Shown here one piece after another: positions 1 to 8,860 of a stretch of 64,000 bases of DNA. Location: NCBI RefSeq assembly GCF_016756495.1, contig NZ_AP023243.1:2608501-2672500 (forward strand), written 5' to 3'. This DNA is from Mesorhizobium sp. 113-3-3. GTDB taxonomy: Bacteria; Pseudomonadota; Alphaproteobacteria; Rhizobiales; Rhizobiaceae. The number at the start of each line of letters is the position of its first letter. Within the stretch, counting starts at the first letter, position 1. The translations under genes and the position numbers were made by a program. The notes beneath the pieces are model-generated. The model was given only the letters and a program-made list of their open reading frames with translations, did not search any database and was not told where the DNA came from.

Positions 1-582
1 CTGTCGTTCCGCCCAGGAACGCACCGTGCCGGTCAGGACCACCTCGCCGCCGCTCGCGGAAACGGTAACGCGACCCGCGTCGACTTGCGCCATCCGCTCC
101 AGTGCATCCTCGATCTTGGCCTTGATCTCGGAAGGAGTGACGCGCGGTTTCAGGACCACCAGGTTCGAGATACCCGTGACGCCCTTGATCTTTCGTACGG
201 CCGCCTCGGCTCGAGTGCGCTGGTATTCCCACTCGGCATTGCCTTCGAGTGTGAGCCAGCCGTTCTTCACAACGACCTTGATATTCTCGTGGGAATAGGG
301 AAGCTCGTCCTTGATAGCCTCGACCGCGGCGCGGGCTATCTCCGGATCGGTCCGCCCGTTGCCGGAAGGCAGCCGAACCTCGATGTCATTGGCAACGCCG
401 AGCACGCCCTTGACGCGCTTGGTTGCCTTTTCGGCTTGGTATTTCTGGCTGTAGCTGCGGACAAATCCACTCAGCGTGACAACGCCACTTTTTACTGCGA
501 CGCCGATATCGGAGGCGTCGAGGTCGGGATCCCATTTGAGTTCACTTTCCACATCATGCTTGATGTCGCTATCCAGTCTCAT
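1..582 (-). CDS. BON-domain (OsmY-like) protein, 3' end outside window
   Basis: The minus-strand frame opens with ATG at 582-580, preceded by GGAGG at 591-595, and stays open for 194 codons to the window edge, so the C-terminus is missing. Three BON repeats are visible, at about residues 3-72, 78-147 and 150-194. Each has the usual alternation of short helix and a strand containing V.NGWLTLEG or VVLTGTV. BON proteins of the OsmY type are known as periplasmic or envelope stress proteins, but no signal peptide is visible here (it starts MRLDSDIKHDVES), so a cytoplasmic location is likely. It is transcribed away from the chaperone genes and shares their promoter motif, which points to a stress role. 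Confidence 0.85.
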   Translation of the reverse strand, partial: MRLDSDIKHDVESELKWDPDLDASDIGVAVKSGVVTLSGFVRSYSQKYQAEKATKRVKGVLGVANDIEVRLPSGNGRTDPEIARAAVEAIKDELPYSHENIKVVVKNGWLTLEGNAEWEYQRTRAEAAVRKIKGVTGISNLVVLKPRVTPSEIKAKIEDALERMAQVDAGRVTVSASGGEVVLTGTVRSWAERQ

Positions 583-650
583 GTCGCAATCCTCCGTTCT
601 GAGCTCATGGGCTGTCTGCGTGAAGCAAATCCGCTTGGCGCAGTTCGGCT

Positions 651-691
651 AGAATATTTCAGGTGCAGGTGAGTGCGTTGACGGCTGTCAG
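651..691 (-). promoter_or_regulatory. FNR/FixK-like site and -10 for the BON gene
   Basis: The 14-mer TTGACGGCTGTCAG at 678-691 matches the TTG-N8-CA(A/G) pattern of FNR/FixK-type sites. Read on the minus strand, a TATTCT hexamer (plus 651-656) begins 22 nt past the site. That is the spacing of a class-II FNR promoter, where the site is centred near -41.5. The BON start codon lies 96 bp downstream of the site. Confidence 0.55.
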
Positions 692-720
692 TTTCATTGG
701 TTTGTGGCATTGGGCGTCCA

Positions 721-756
721 GGAAGAAAAAGCTCGCCGCTGTAGGAAGCGGCGGGC
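721..756 (-). terminator. Rho-independent terminator on the minus strand
   Basis: The arms GCTCGCCGCT (731-740) and AGCGGCGGGC (747-756) form a 10-bp stem with one wobble pair and a six-base loop. On the minus strand the stem is followed by TTTTTCTT (complement of 723-730). No protein gene is seen upstream on that strand between here and 1011, so what it terminates is unknown; a small RNA is one option. Confidence 0.6.
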
Positions 757-891
757 AGTGGCCGTTAAGGAGGGGATAGAGGGATCAACCCGCCCGGACA
801 GGAATTCGCTTCATGTCAGCCTGCGTTGGCAGATCTTCGATGCCGACACAGCAATGTTCTATTGATGACGTATCCACATGCTGTGAGCGCA

Positions 892-933
892 TTGATGACC
901 GTCAGTTTGAGGTCGACGGAATTCGGCTAATTC
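892..933 (+). promoter_or_regulatory. cbpA: FNR/FixK-like site and -10 for cbpA
   Basis: TTGATGACCGTCAG at 892-905 repeats the motif seen before the other stress genes. TAATTC at 928-933 sits 23 nt beyond it, the class-II FNR spacing. A transcript would start near 940, which argues for the ATG at 1012 over an upstream in-frame ATG at 937. Confidence 0.55.
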
Positions 934-1011
934 CTGTTGGCGTTCCGATGCAATCGGATGGCCTTCACCTCCGGGGCGCTCGCAAAAAAGGGGGGGCCGG
1001 CGGAAATCCCA

Positions 1012-1923
1012 ATGAGTGGCGGCGATCCCTACGAACTCCTTGGCGTCAAACGCGATGCCTCGCAGAAGGAAATCCAGGCGGCCTATCGTCGTCGGGCAAA
1101 GAAGTCCCACCCTGATCTCAATCCCGGTAACAAGCAGGCGGAACAGGATTTCAAGGACCTATCCGCGGCCTACGAAATTCTGCGCGATGAGGAAAAACGC
1201 GACCGTTTCGATCGCGGCGAGATAGACGCGACGGGTGCGGAAAAGCCCCAGCGCCGCTATTATCGGGACTTTGCTGATGCCGGAACAGGCCAGGGAGCTT
1301 ACGAAAACGGCGCGGGCTTCGCGGATCTCGGCGCCGACGATATCTTCTCGCAATTCTTCTCCCGGCGCGGGCGACAAGGTTCCCGCGCGCGTGGCGCCGA
1401 CATCCAGTATTCGATGGAGATCGACTTCCTCGACGCGGTCAACGGCGGCACGCGCCAGGTGACGCTACCTGACGGCAAGACGCTGGACATCCGCATTCCA
1501 CCTGGAGTGCGCGACGGACAGAGGCTCAGGATGCGAGGGAAGGGCAGCGCCGGCGAAGGCGGCGCGGAGACCGGCGACGCTCTTATCGAGATCCATGTGC
1601 GCGCTCATCCCTTCTACCGGCGCGAGGGTGACGACATCCGGTTCGACCTGCCTATCTCGCTTTCCGAGGCGGTGCTTGGCGGCAAGCTCAGGGTACCGAC
1701 CCCCGCCGGTCCGGTGGTCGCGAAAGTGCCCGAGAATTCGTCGAGCGGGAGGACGCTGCGCCTGAAGGGAAAGGGGGTGGCCCGGCGAAACGGCGGCCGC
1801 GGTGACGTCTATGCCACCCTAAAGATCGTCCTTCCGGAAAAGCCGGACCTTGACCTGAAGGCATTTGTTGCCGGCTGGACGGTCGGCAAGTCATACAATC
1901 CACGGCAAGCGATGGGGGTATAA
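1012..1923 (+). CDS. cbpA: CbpA-type DnaJ co-chaperone
   Basis: This 303-residue cytoplasmic J-protein stimulates DnaK ATPase and delivers clients. The J domain covers residues 4-70 with HPD at 33-35, followed by a Gly/Phe-rich linker and a C-terminal substrate-binding region from about residue 125. There is no CXXCXGXG zinc-finger domain, so it is a type II (CbpA-like) protein and not DnaJ itself. The start at 1012 is preferred because it opens directly on the J domain and lies downstream of the predicted promoter; the frame is also open from an ATG at 937. The cbpM gene follows with no gap. The pair faces the dnaK-grpE unit convergently and shares its promoter motif. Confidence 0.9.
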   Translation: MSGGDPYELLGVKRDASQKEIQAAYRRRAKKSHPDLNPGNKQAEQDFKDLSAAYEILRDEEKRDRFDRGEIDATGAEKPQRRYYRDFADAGTGQGAYENGAGFADLGADDIFSQFFSRRGRQGSRARGADIQYSMEIDFLDAVNGGTRQVTLPDGKTLDIRIPPGVRDGQRLRMRGKGSAGEGGAETGDALIEIHVRAHPFYRREGDDIRFDLPISLSEAVLGGKLRVPTPAGPVVAKVPENSSSGRTLRLKGKGVARRNGGRGDVYATLKIVLPEKPDLDLKAFVAGWTVGKSYNPRQAMGV

Positions 1924-2286
1924 ATGCTCGGCTATCGAAAGTTTGCCCGACATGCTCATATCGAAACAAAAAGGCTGCGGTTTTTCATCGACCGGGGCTG
2001 GATATCGCCGCAGGTGATCGACGGCCATCCGGTGTTCCGCGACGTCGACATGGCGCGCGCCAACCTGGTAGCCGATCTCACCAACGAACTGGGCATCAAT
2101 GATGAAGGCGTCGACGTTGTGCTGGAGTTGCTCGACCAACTCTACGGCCTGCGCCTTGCCTTCGGCACCTTGATCGACGCGTTGGAGGTTCAGCCGCAGC
2201 GGATAAAGCGCCATGTCGTGAATGACGCGCAGAAGCTGAAGGCATTGACTTACCGGAGATCGCGCGGTGGTGGCGCTGCCCTATGA
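1924..2286 (+). CDS. cbpM: CbpM-type chaperone modulator
   Basis: This 120-residue protein begins at the base after the cbpA stop codon, so translation is probably coupled. The N-terminal half resembles a MerR-type helix-turn-helix (LRFFIDRGWISPQ) and the C-terminal half is a helical coiled coil (DVVLELLDQLYGLRLAF). This is the layout of CbpM, which in E. coli binds the J domain of CbpA and inhibits it. Adjacency to cbpA makes the assignment firm; a free-standing MerR regulator is the less likely alternative. Confidence 0.85.
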   Translation: MLGYRKFARHAHIETKRLRFFIDRGWISPQVIDGHPVFRDVDMARANLVADLTNELGINDEGVDVVLELLDQLYGLRLAFGTLIDALEVQPQRIKRHVVNDAQKLKALTYRRSRGGGAAL

Positions 2287-2290
2287 TGAT

Positions 2291-2312
2291 GAAGGGCGGG
2301 TGAAGACCCTTC
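2291..2312. terminator. Weak hairpin between convergent cbpM and grpE
   Basis: GAAGGG (2291-2296) and CCCTTC (2307-2312) can pair around a ten-base loop just after the cbpM stop codon at 2286. There is only a short T-run afterwards, so this is at best a weak terminator. Confidence 0.25.
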
Positions 2313-2411
2313 TTGCCTGCAAGAAATCTCCGCTTAGGCGACTTCTCTTCCTGTCTTGATCGTTGGAGATCAGAAGAGCCAATTCATCGTGCGGCCAGAC
2401 CACGTATTGTG

Positions 2412-2964
2412 CTATCCGGGAACTGCGACGCCGACCATCGCCGGCCGTAGAAGTCGCCCGTGGAGCATGTAACCCGGCTGCAGCACCTCGATGACAGTGC
2501 CTTCCGCGGCTGTTGCGTCGGGGCGCTGGAAAATCGCGTGATGGTGATGCGGGTCGAACGCCGAGCCGGACGGGTCGATCTTTTGCACGCCATGCCGGGC
2601 AAGCGTTTCCAGGAGATTGCGCTCGGTCGCTTCCACGCCGGCCAAAAGCGGCTTCACCACTGTGTGGTCCGAAGCTTCCACCGGGACGCTCTCGATTGCA
2701 CGGCGCAAATTGTCGAGCGTGTCGAGCAGATCTTCGGCCAGCCGCGCGCTGGCAAATCTCACGGCTTCGTCACGCTCGCGCTGCATCTGCCGCCGGATAT
2801 TCTGTTGCTCGGCTAGTGCACGCAGCAGCTTTTCCGTAGTGTCCGCGAGTTCCGCTTCCACGCGCCTCCGGGGCTGATCGCTCGTCGTGGCTTCAACGGC
2901 CGGGGCACCCGCATCGGGTTTGGCTCCCGTGGGCTCGGTCCCGGCCGCGTTCCGATCTCCCGCA

Positions 2965-2972
<8 letters not shown>
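2412..2972 (-). CDS. grpE: GrpE nucleotide-exchange factor
   Basis: This 186-residue protein has a charged, disordered N-terminus (to about residue 45), a long coiled-coil helix ([20 protein letters not shown]) and the typical beta-domain signature around HHHHAIFQ and [16 protein letters not shown]. GrpE releases ADP from DnaK. The start at 2972 is chosen because the family begins with such an acidic tail and because it overlaps the end of dnaK by only 8 nt; an ATG at 2993 is also in frame. The order dnaK then grpE is the reverse of the common grpE-dnaK arrangement, which suggests an accessory chaperone set. Confidence 0.88.
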
Positions 2973-4884
<1,912 letters not shown>

Positions 4885-4943
4885 CTCAGCCTCCGTCTAG
4901 ATTTGTCGTCCGGCACCAGCGTGACTGCCGCGCCTTCATCCAG

Positions 4944-4986
4944 ATTCTTGCCAGTCGTGTCGGATGTCGGCCTTGACGATCGTCAG
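4944..4986 (-). promoter_or_regulatory. dnaK: FNR/FixK-like site and candidate -10 for dnaK
   Basis: TTGACGATCGTCAG at 4973-4986 contains the perfect 12-bp palindrome TGACGATCGTCA (4974-4985). Downstream on the minus strand an AAGAAT hexamer (plus 4944-4949) lies 24 nt from the site, close to class-II spacing. The site overlaps the stop codon of the preceding stress gene, so dnaK-grpE may have its own promoter as well as read-through. Confidence 0.5.
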
Positions 4987-5651
4987 TTTCGGATGCGGTT
5001 TTGCTCGGTGTGCGCCAACGGTTCGCCGCCGAGCCACGGGTCGGGTTTGAATTTCGAGAGCGGCAGGTCGTCCAGCCGCTTGTCGATTTCAATTTCGTGC
5101 ACGCGGATTCCCTCGCCACCGAACTTTGCCAGTATGTCCTGTGCTTCGGTCTCTCTTTCGGGGTTGCGCACGCGCACCCACAGGACGATGCCGCCTGACA
5201 TAAGCTGCAGTTCCAAGTCTTCGGCCTGCTTCCTTCCAAGCAGGTGTATGGCCGTCGCGCCGAATCCCGCGCCGACGGTCCCGGCTGCGACTGCTGCAGC
5301 GGCGACGAGCGCCAGGCTGCCCCCCGAGGCGATCACGCTCATAGCGGCGCTTGCAGCGCCCAGATAGAACAGAATGCCGGCGACGCCGGCGGTCGCGGTC
5401 GTGATATCGTCGCGGGCGATATAGGCGCGCCGCGGCGTTCCTGGAACGTCGGCGATTTCGTCAGACGGCACATAAACTGAGCCCAGTCGCTTCCGAACGG
5501 TTTCGATATCGCCCATGACGTCGATATCACCGCGGTCGAACCCGGCTTGGAGCAATGCCTCGATTGCGTTTTCCAGTGTTTCCTGGCTCTGGAAGACCGC
5601 TGCCACCTCCCGGACCTTGTGTTGTGCGATGACATTGTCGTTTGGATCCAT
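4983..5651 (-). CDS. General-stress-type membrane-associated protein
   Basis: This 222-residue protein is of unknown biochemical role. The N-terminal domain (about residues 10-60) has the FQSQETLENAIEALLQAGF pattern seen in YflT-like general stress domains. A long Ala/Gly-rich hydrophobic stretch (about residues 88-145) can span a membrane twice, and a second alpha/beta segment ends in KFGGEGIRVHEIEI. ATG at 5651 with GGGAG 7-8 nt upstream is preferred to an in-frame TTG at 5666. It precedes dnaK on the same strand and has its own copy of the motif, so it probably acts in the same stress response. No enzyme motif is visible. Confidence 0.75.
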   Translation of the reverse strand: MDPNDNVIAQHKVREVAAVFQSQETLENAIEALLQAGFDRGDIDVMGDIETVRKRLGSVYVPSDEIADVPGTPRRAYIARDDITTATAGVAGILFYLGAASAAMSVIASGGSLALVAAAAVAAGTVGAGFGATAIHLLGRKQAEDLELQLMSGGIVLWVRVRNPERETEAQDILAKFGGEGIRVHEIEIDKRLDDLPLSKFKPDPWLGGEPLAHTEQNRIRN

Positions 5652-5729
5652 GGCGGCGTCTCCCAATCAATCGGCGGACTGCCGAGTAAAACTAGCGAAC
5701 GAGATTCCGGCAGCAGCGCGCGGCGCGCT

Positions 5730-5743
5730 TTGACGGTCGTCAT
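5730..5743 (-). promoter_or_regulatory. FNR/FixK-like site upstream of the stress protein gene
   Basis: TTGACGGTCGTCAT is the fourth copy of the motif in the island and sits 79 bp before the ATG at 5651. The -10 candidate at the expected distance (GAATCT on the minus strand) is poor. Confidence 0.45.
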
Positions 5744-5911
5744 TTTGCTTATGGAAAATTGTCCCAAATCTATCGAGGGACTCCTGGGACTTCGGCGATA
5801 AGCGGAAAACCTTCGGATGGACGGTCGCCGGTCCACCGGGGTTGCTCTGTTCGCGGCTACGCGGAGCGGCCGATGCAAAGATTGGCAAATAGCGAGATGG
5901 GAAAGGCTTCG

Positions 5912-6075
5912 GCGCAGATCGCAGCGCTGAGCCCGCGCGAGCGCGACGTTCGAACAGCCGCTTGCCACCGCCATCCCAAAACGGATCGCCTAAGACCTCG
6001 TATCAGCGTGCGTATGGTCGAAGTCCACCGCTCACATGATGCGCCGGCTGCGCGTGCGTAGTCTGGCCGCAGGCA
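5912..6075 (+). pseudogene. Relic of a FixJ/LuxR-type response regulator HTH domain
   Basis: The plus strand reads ALSPRERDV near 5924-5950, PKRIA-stop-DL in a shifted frame near 5974-5994, and ISVR.VEVHRS from about 6004. MMRRLRVRSLA follows in another frame from 6036. Together these follow the C-terminal output domain of FixJ-type regulators (LSPRERDVL..., NKTIAYDLGIS, RTVEVHR, MMRRLGVRSL). At least two frame changes and a TAA where Tyr is expected show that it is dead. No receiver domain is seen upstream. The rest of 5652-6154 holds no recognised gene. Confidence 0.65.
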
Positions 6076-6154
6076 GTGACCCTTCTGGTGCTGGCCCGGT
6101 TCCGAGGCGAAGAATAGCGTTAACATACCGTTTTATCGGCAGCAGAACAACTGA

Positions 6155-6829
6155 TCACCGATCGACGCGCCGGGTCAGTCTCACCCGCCTCGGGCCTTGC
6201 AAGGAAATGGCACCACGCTGCTGTAGCTCCGTAAAAACACGACACACCGTTTCGACGGAGATTCCAAGCAGATCCGCCATGTCGTAGCGCGAGATCGGAA
6301 GCGCAACCCCTTCGTTCTGGGCCTTGGAAATCCGTTCGCAGAAATAGATGAGAAAGGCGCGCACCTTTTCCTTGGCGGTCATCGTGCCGACGATCAGCAT
6401 CTGCTCCTGGAGCCTCTCGATTGCTTCGAAGCTGCGCATCCGAAGCTCACGCGCTAGAGCGGGATTCGCATCGGCAAGCGCCTCGAGACGCTGGCGCGGA
6501 TAGCACTCTATTGATGTTCCGTCGATTACGGACTGGACCCCGAACCGATGACGGTTGTGGGGGGTGAAGCCGAAGAAGTCGCCCGGCAGGTGGATCTCGA
6601 CGATTTGCCTGCGCCCGTTGGCGTGTATGATATATTTTCGGGCCGCTCCAGACACGATGCGGTACCAGGTGTCGCTCCTATCTTCCTGACTGTAGATTTC
6701 CTGCTCGCGCCCAAATCTCCGTACGCGGGCGATGGAAGGAAGCGCCTCCGGCTCGCCAGCGTCGCTCTGCTGCTGGTCCCGCCAAGCGAGTGACTGTCCA
6801 GTGTATTCCGAATTGTGGTGCTCAAGCAT
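6155..6829 (-). CDS. Crp/Fnr-family regulator, FixK-like
   Basis: This 224-residue cytoplasmic regulator has a cyclic-nucleotide-binding-type beta-roll at residues 35-120, a dimer helix (ERLQEQMLIVGTMTAKEKVRAFL) and a Crp-type winged helix at about 175-220. The recognition helix reads SVETVCR, with Glu193 and Arg197 in the positions of the FNR E-xx-S-R contact residues, so TTG-N8-CAA-like sites are expected. The Ser of that motif is Cys196. The N-terminal cysteine cluster of oxygen-sensing FNR is absent (only Cys109, 164 and 196), which fits the FixK clade. AAGGGA lies about 9 nt before the ATG. It is the likely regulator of the four FNR-like sites in the neighbouring stress island. Confidence 0.87.
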   Translation of the reverse strand: MLEHHNSEYTGQSLAWRDQQQSDAGEPEALPSIARVRRFGREQEIYSQEDRSDTWYRIVSGAARKYIIHANGRRQIVEIHLPGDFFGFTPHNRHRFGVQSVIDGTSIECYPRQRLEALADANPALARELRMRSFEAIERLQEQMLIVGTMTAKEKVRAFLIYFCERISKAQNEGVALPISRYDMADLLGISVETVCRVFTELQQRGAISLQGPRRVRLTRRVDR

Positions 6830-7623
6830 TACGCGAGTCCCTTTTTGCTTGGCCCTGCGACCCTCAAAGAAGCATCACGATCGGCAATAATCTTTACAAA
6901 GGAAATTCGGGGACTTCCCGTATCGTAATATCCCTTAATCCGAGGCGAGCGCCCCGCTGTCCTCCGGCACGAACGCCGGTCAAGGACTCCTCGCGATTGG
7001 TCCCTCAGATAACAACATGCTCCTTCGCGGCACATTTCGCGAAAGGGCAGTTTCGTCGGCAAGGCGACGTCGCAGCGCATTTTGAAACATCAGCGACCGT
7101 CGCCGGCTTGCTGGGCTCGGCATCGATTAGTATCAGGCTATCGATGGCAGGGCCCCGGAAGCGCAGTACCCCAGTCGAAGCACGTCCAATGGCAAGGAAG
7201 TCCGGCATGCCATCAGCGTCGCGTGGTCACCCTCGACCGCAAGATGATCGGCTTTGGCCATCTGTGGCGCGGTGCAGCGTAGGCCGGCACCGAGCTGGTG
7301 CTGAAGTGGGGCAAGGACGGCATGGCGATCGACGTTGCGGCCCAAGCAATTGCACTACCGTTCCTTTCGCTGGAACGCGCCGCCGCTTCTTGGCAGCCAC
7401 AAACTGGCAGGCCCCCTACCTGACGATCGGTCCCAACGCTGCCGGTCCGCTTACGGCCCCGACGCCTCCAAACCGCAATGCGCCTCAAGTCGGTCATAGT
7501 CAGGACGATCTGCCCAATCCCGAACCGGACATAGTGATCTGGGCTTCTGAAGATTGAAAGCCGGTGGAGGCCAGTTCGTTCTTACAGCATGGCGCTGATT
7601 GACCGTGATGCGCAGGGCACTCA
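6830..7623. other. Intergenic region without a recognised gene
   Basis: About 790 bases separate the regulator from the sugar operon. Open frames here (for example a plus frame from 6790 to 7557) have no recognisable domain or ribosome binding site and look like chance. A short plus-strand phrase around 7289-7370 (KWGKDGMAIDVAAQAIALPF) looks protein-like and may be a relic, but I cannot name it. Confidence 0.4.
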
Positions 7624-8790
7624 TCACAATCTTGTCCAGACGCCTCCTGCAATCGACGAACGAATAGCGGCGTCGATGAAAGCCAGGCCCTTGACGCCAT
7701 CGTCGACGGTTGGGAACAGCGTTTCGGGCGCAAGCGACCTGCCCGGGCGCATGGCGACGATCGCCTCGGCGACTTCACGATACAAGGTGGCGAAAGCTTC
7801 AAGGTAACCTTCAGGATGGCCAGCCGGAACGCGCGAGGCACGTCTGTTTGATTCATCTGCGCCGGCGCCGTTGCGGGTAATGATTTGCCGGTTCTGGTCG
7901 AGCGATGACCAGACCAGCTGGTTCGCGTCGCGCTGCGTCCATTCCAACGATCCCTTCGAGCCATAGACGCGAAGACTGACCTCATTCTCGTTGCCGATGG
8001 CGACCTGGCTGCACCAGAGACTGCCACGCGCGCCGTTTTCATAGCGCAGCATTATCTGGGCGTTGTCGTCAAGCCGCCGTCCCGCCACGAAGGTGGTAAG
8101 CTCGGCACATAATGCGTCAGGCTCGAGCCCGGTAACGAAACCTGCAAGATTGAAAGCATGGGTGCCAACGTCGCCAATTGAGCCGCCCGCGCCCGAGCGT
8201 GCTGGATCCGAGCGCCACTCGGCCTGCTTGTTGCCGCCGTCCTCGAGTTTCGTCGCCAGCCAGTCCTGCGCGTATTCGACCTGGACGATGCGGATCTCGC
8301 CCAGGTCGCCGTTGCGGACCATGGCACGGGCCTGCCGGAGCATCGGATAACCGGTATAGGTATGGGTCAGCGCCACGACCAGCCCAGAAACCCGCGCGGC
8401 CTCCCGTAGCGACAGTGCCTCGGCCAGCGTCGTCGTCAGCGGCTTGTCACAAATGACATGGATGCCGGCGTCCAGAAAGGCGCGGATGGCCGGCGCGTGC
8501 ATGTGGTTCGGGGTGACAATGGAAACCGCTTCGATGCCGTCGGGGCGGACGGTTTCGCTGCGCGCCATGTCAGTGAAATCGGCATAGCTGCGGGCCGGGT
8601 CGAGGCCGAGTAGTGCTGCGGACCGCGCCGCCCGTGCCGGTTCAGAGGACAACGCGCCCGCGACCAGGTCGTAGCGGTCGTCGAGGCGGGCGGCGATGCG
8701 GTGCACCGCGCCGATGAAGGCTCCTTCTCCGCCGCCTACCATCCCTAGACGGATGCGGCCACGCCTTCGAGCGAAACGGTTGCCGCTCAT
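7624..8790 (-). CDS. Gfo/Idh/MocA-family NAD(P)-dependent oxidoreductase
   Basis: This 388-residue enzyme has an N-terminal Rossmann fold with [12 protein letters not shown], the CDKP variant of the EKP motif, and [14 protein letters not shown], whose His and Asp are the usual catalytic pair. The C-terminal alpha/beta domain is complete. ATG at 8790 follows GGAG at 6-nt spacing; the frame remains open further upstream but runs into the GMC gene. It is the last gene of the minus-strand operon that starts with the isomerase at 15945. Family members oxidise or reduce sugar carbonyls, including 3-keto-glycoside interconversion (ThuB, DgpA types). The exact substrate cannot be read from sequence. 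Confidence 0.9.
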   Translation of the reverse strand: MSGNRFARRRGRIRLGMVGGGEGAFIGAVHRIAARLDDRYDLVAGALSSEPARAARSAALLGLDPARSYADFTDMARSETVRPDGIEAVSIVTPNHMHAPAIRAFLDAGIHVICDKPLTTTLAEALSLREAARVSGLVVALTHTYTGYPMLRQARAMVRNGDLGEIRIVQVEYAQDWLATKLEDGGNKQAEWRSDPARSGAGGSIGDVGTHAFNLAGFVTGLEPDALCAELTTFVAGRRLDDNAQIMLRYENGARGSLWCSQVAIGNENEVSLRVYGSKGSLEWTQRDANQLVWSSLDQNRQIITRNGAGADESNRRASRVPAGHPEGYLEAFATLYREVAEAIVAMRPGRSLAPETLFPTVDDGVKGLAFIDAAIRSSIAGGVWTRL

Positions 8791-8860
8791 GGCGCTCTCC
8801 ATTGCTGCGGTCGATCGGGGACGTGGCTGGCGCCGGACCTTGGAGGCCTTCCGCCGGCCA

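Larger units (their letters stand above)
583..1011. other. Intergenic region between divergent BON and cbpA genes
   Basis: These 429 bases hold no convincing protein gene. They contain two FNR-like sites (678-691 and 892-905) and a strong minus-strand terminator (721-756). A CCCCTCC tract on the minus strand (the complement of GGAGGGG near 770-776) could pair with ribosome binding sites. A short minus-strand RNA ending at the terminator is possible but is not shown by the sequence alone. Confidence 0.5.

Noticed and set aside
937..1011. Upstream in-frame ATG of the J-protein gene
   Set aside because: The extra 25 residues match no J-protein, and the predicted transcript start near 940 would exclude the ATG.
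2345..2380. TTGATC...GATCAG dyad between cbpM and grpE as another FNR-like site
   Set aside because: The half-sites are 18 bp end to end, not 14, and lie between convergent gene ends where no promoter is needed.
6790..7557. 255-codon plus-strand open frame after the FixK-like gene
   Set aside because: It starts inside the regulator gene, has no ribosome binding site and no recognisable domain.
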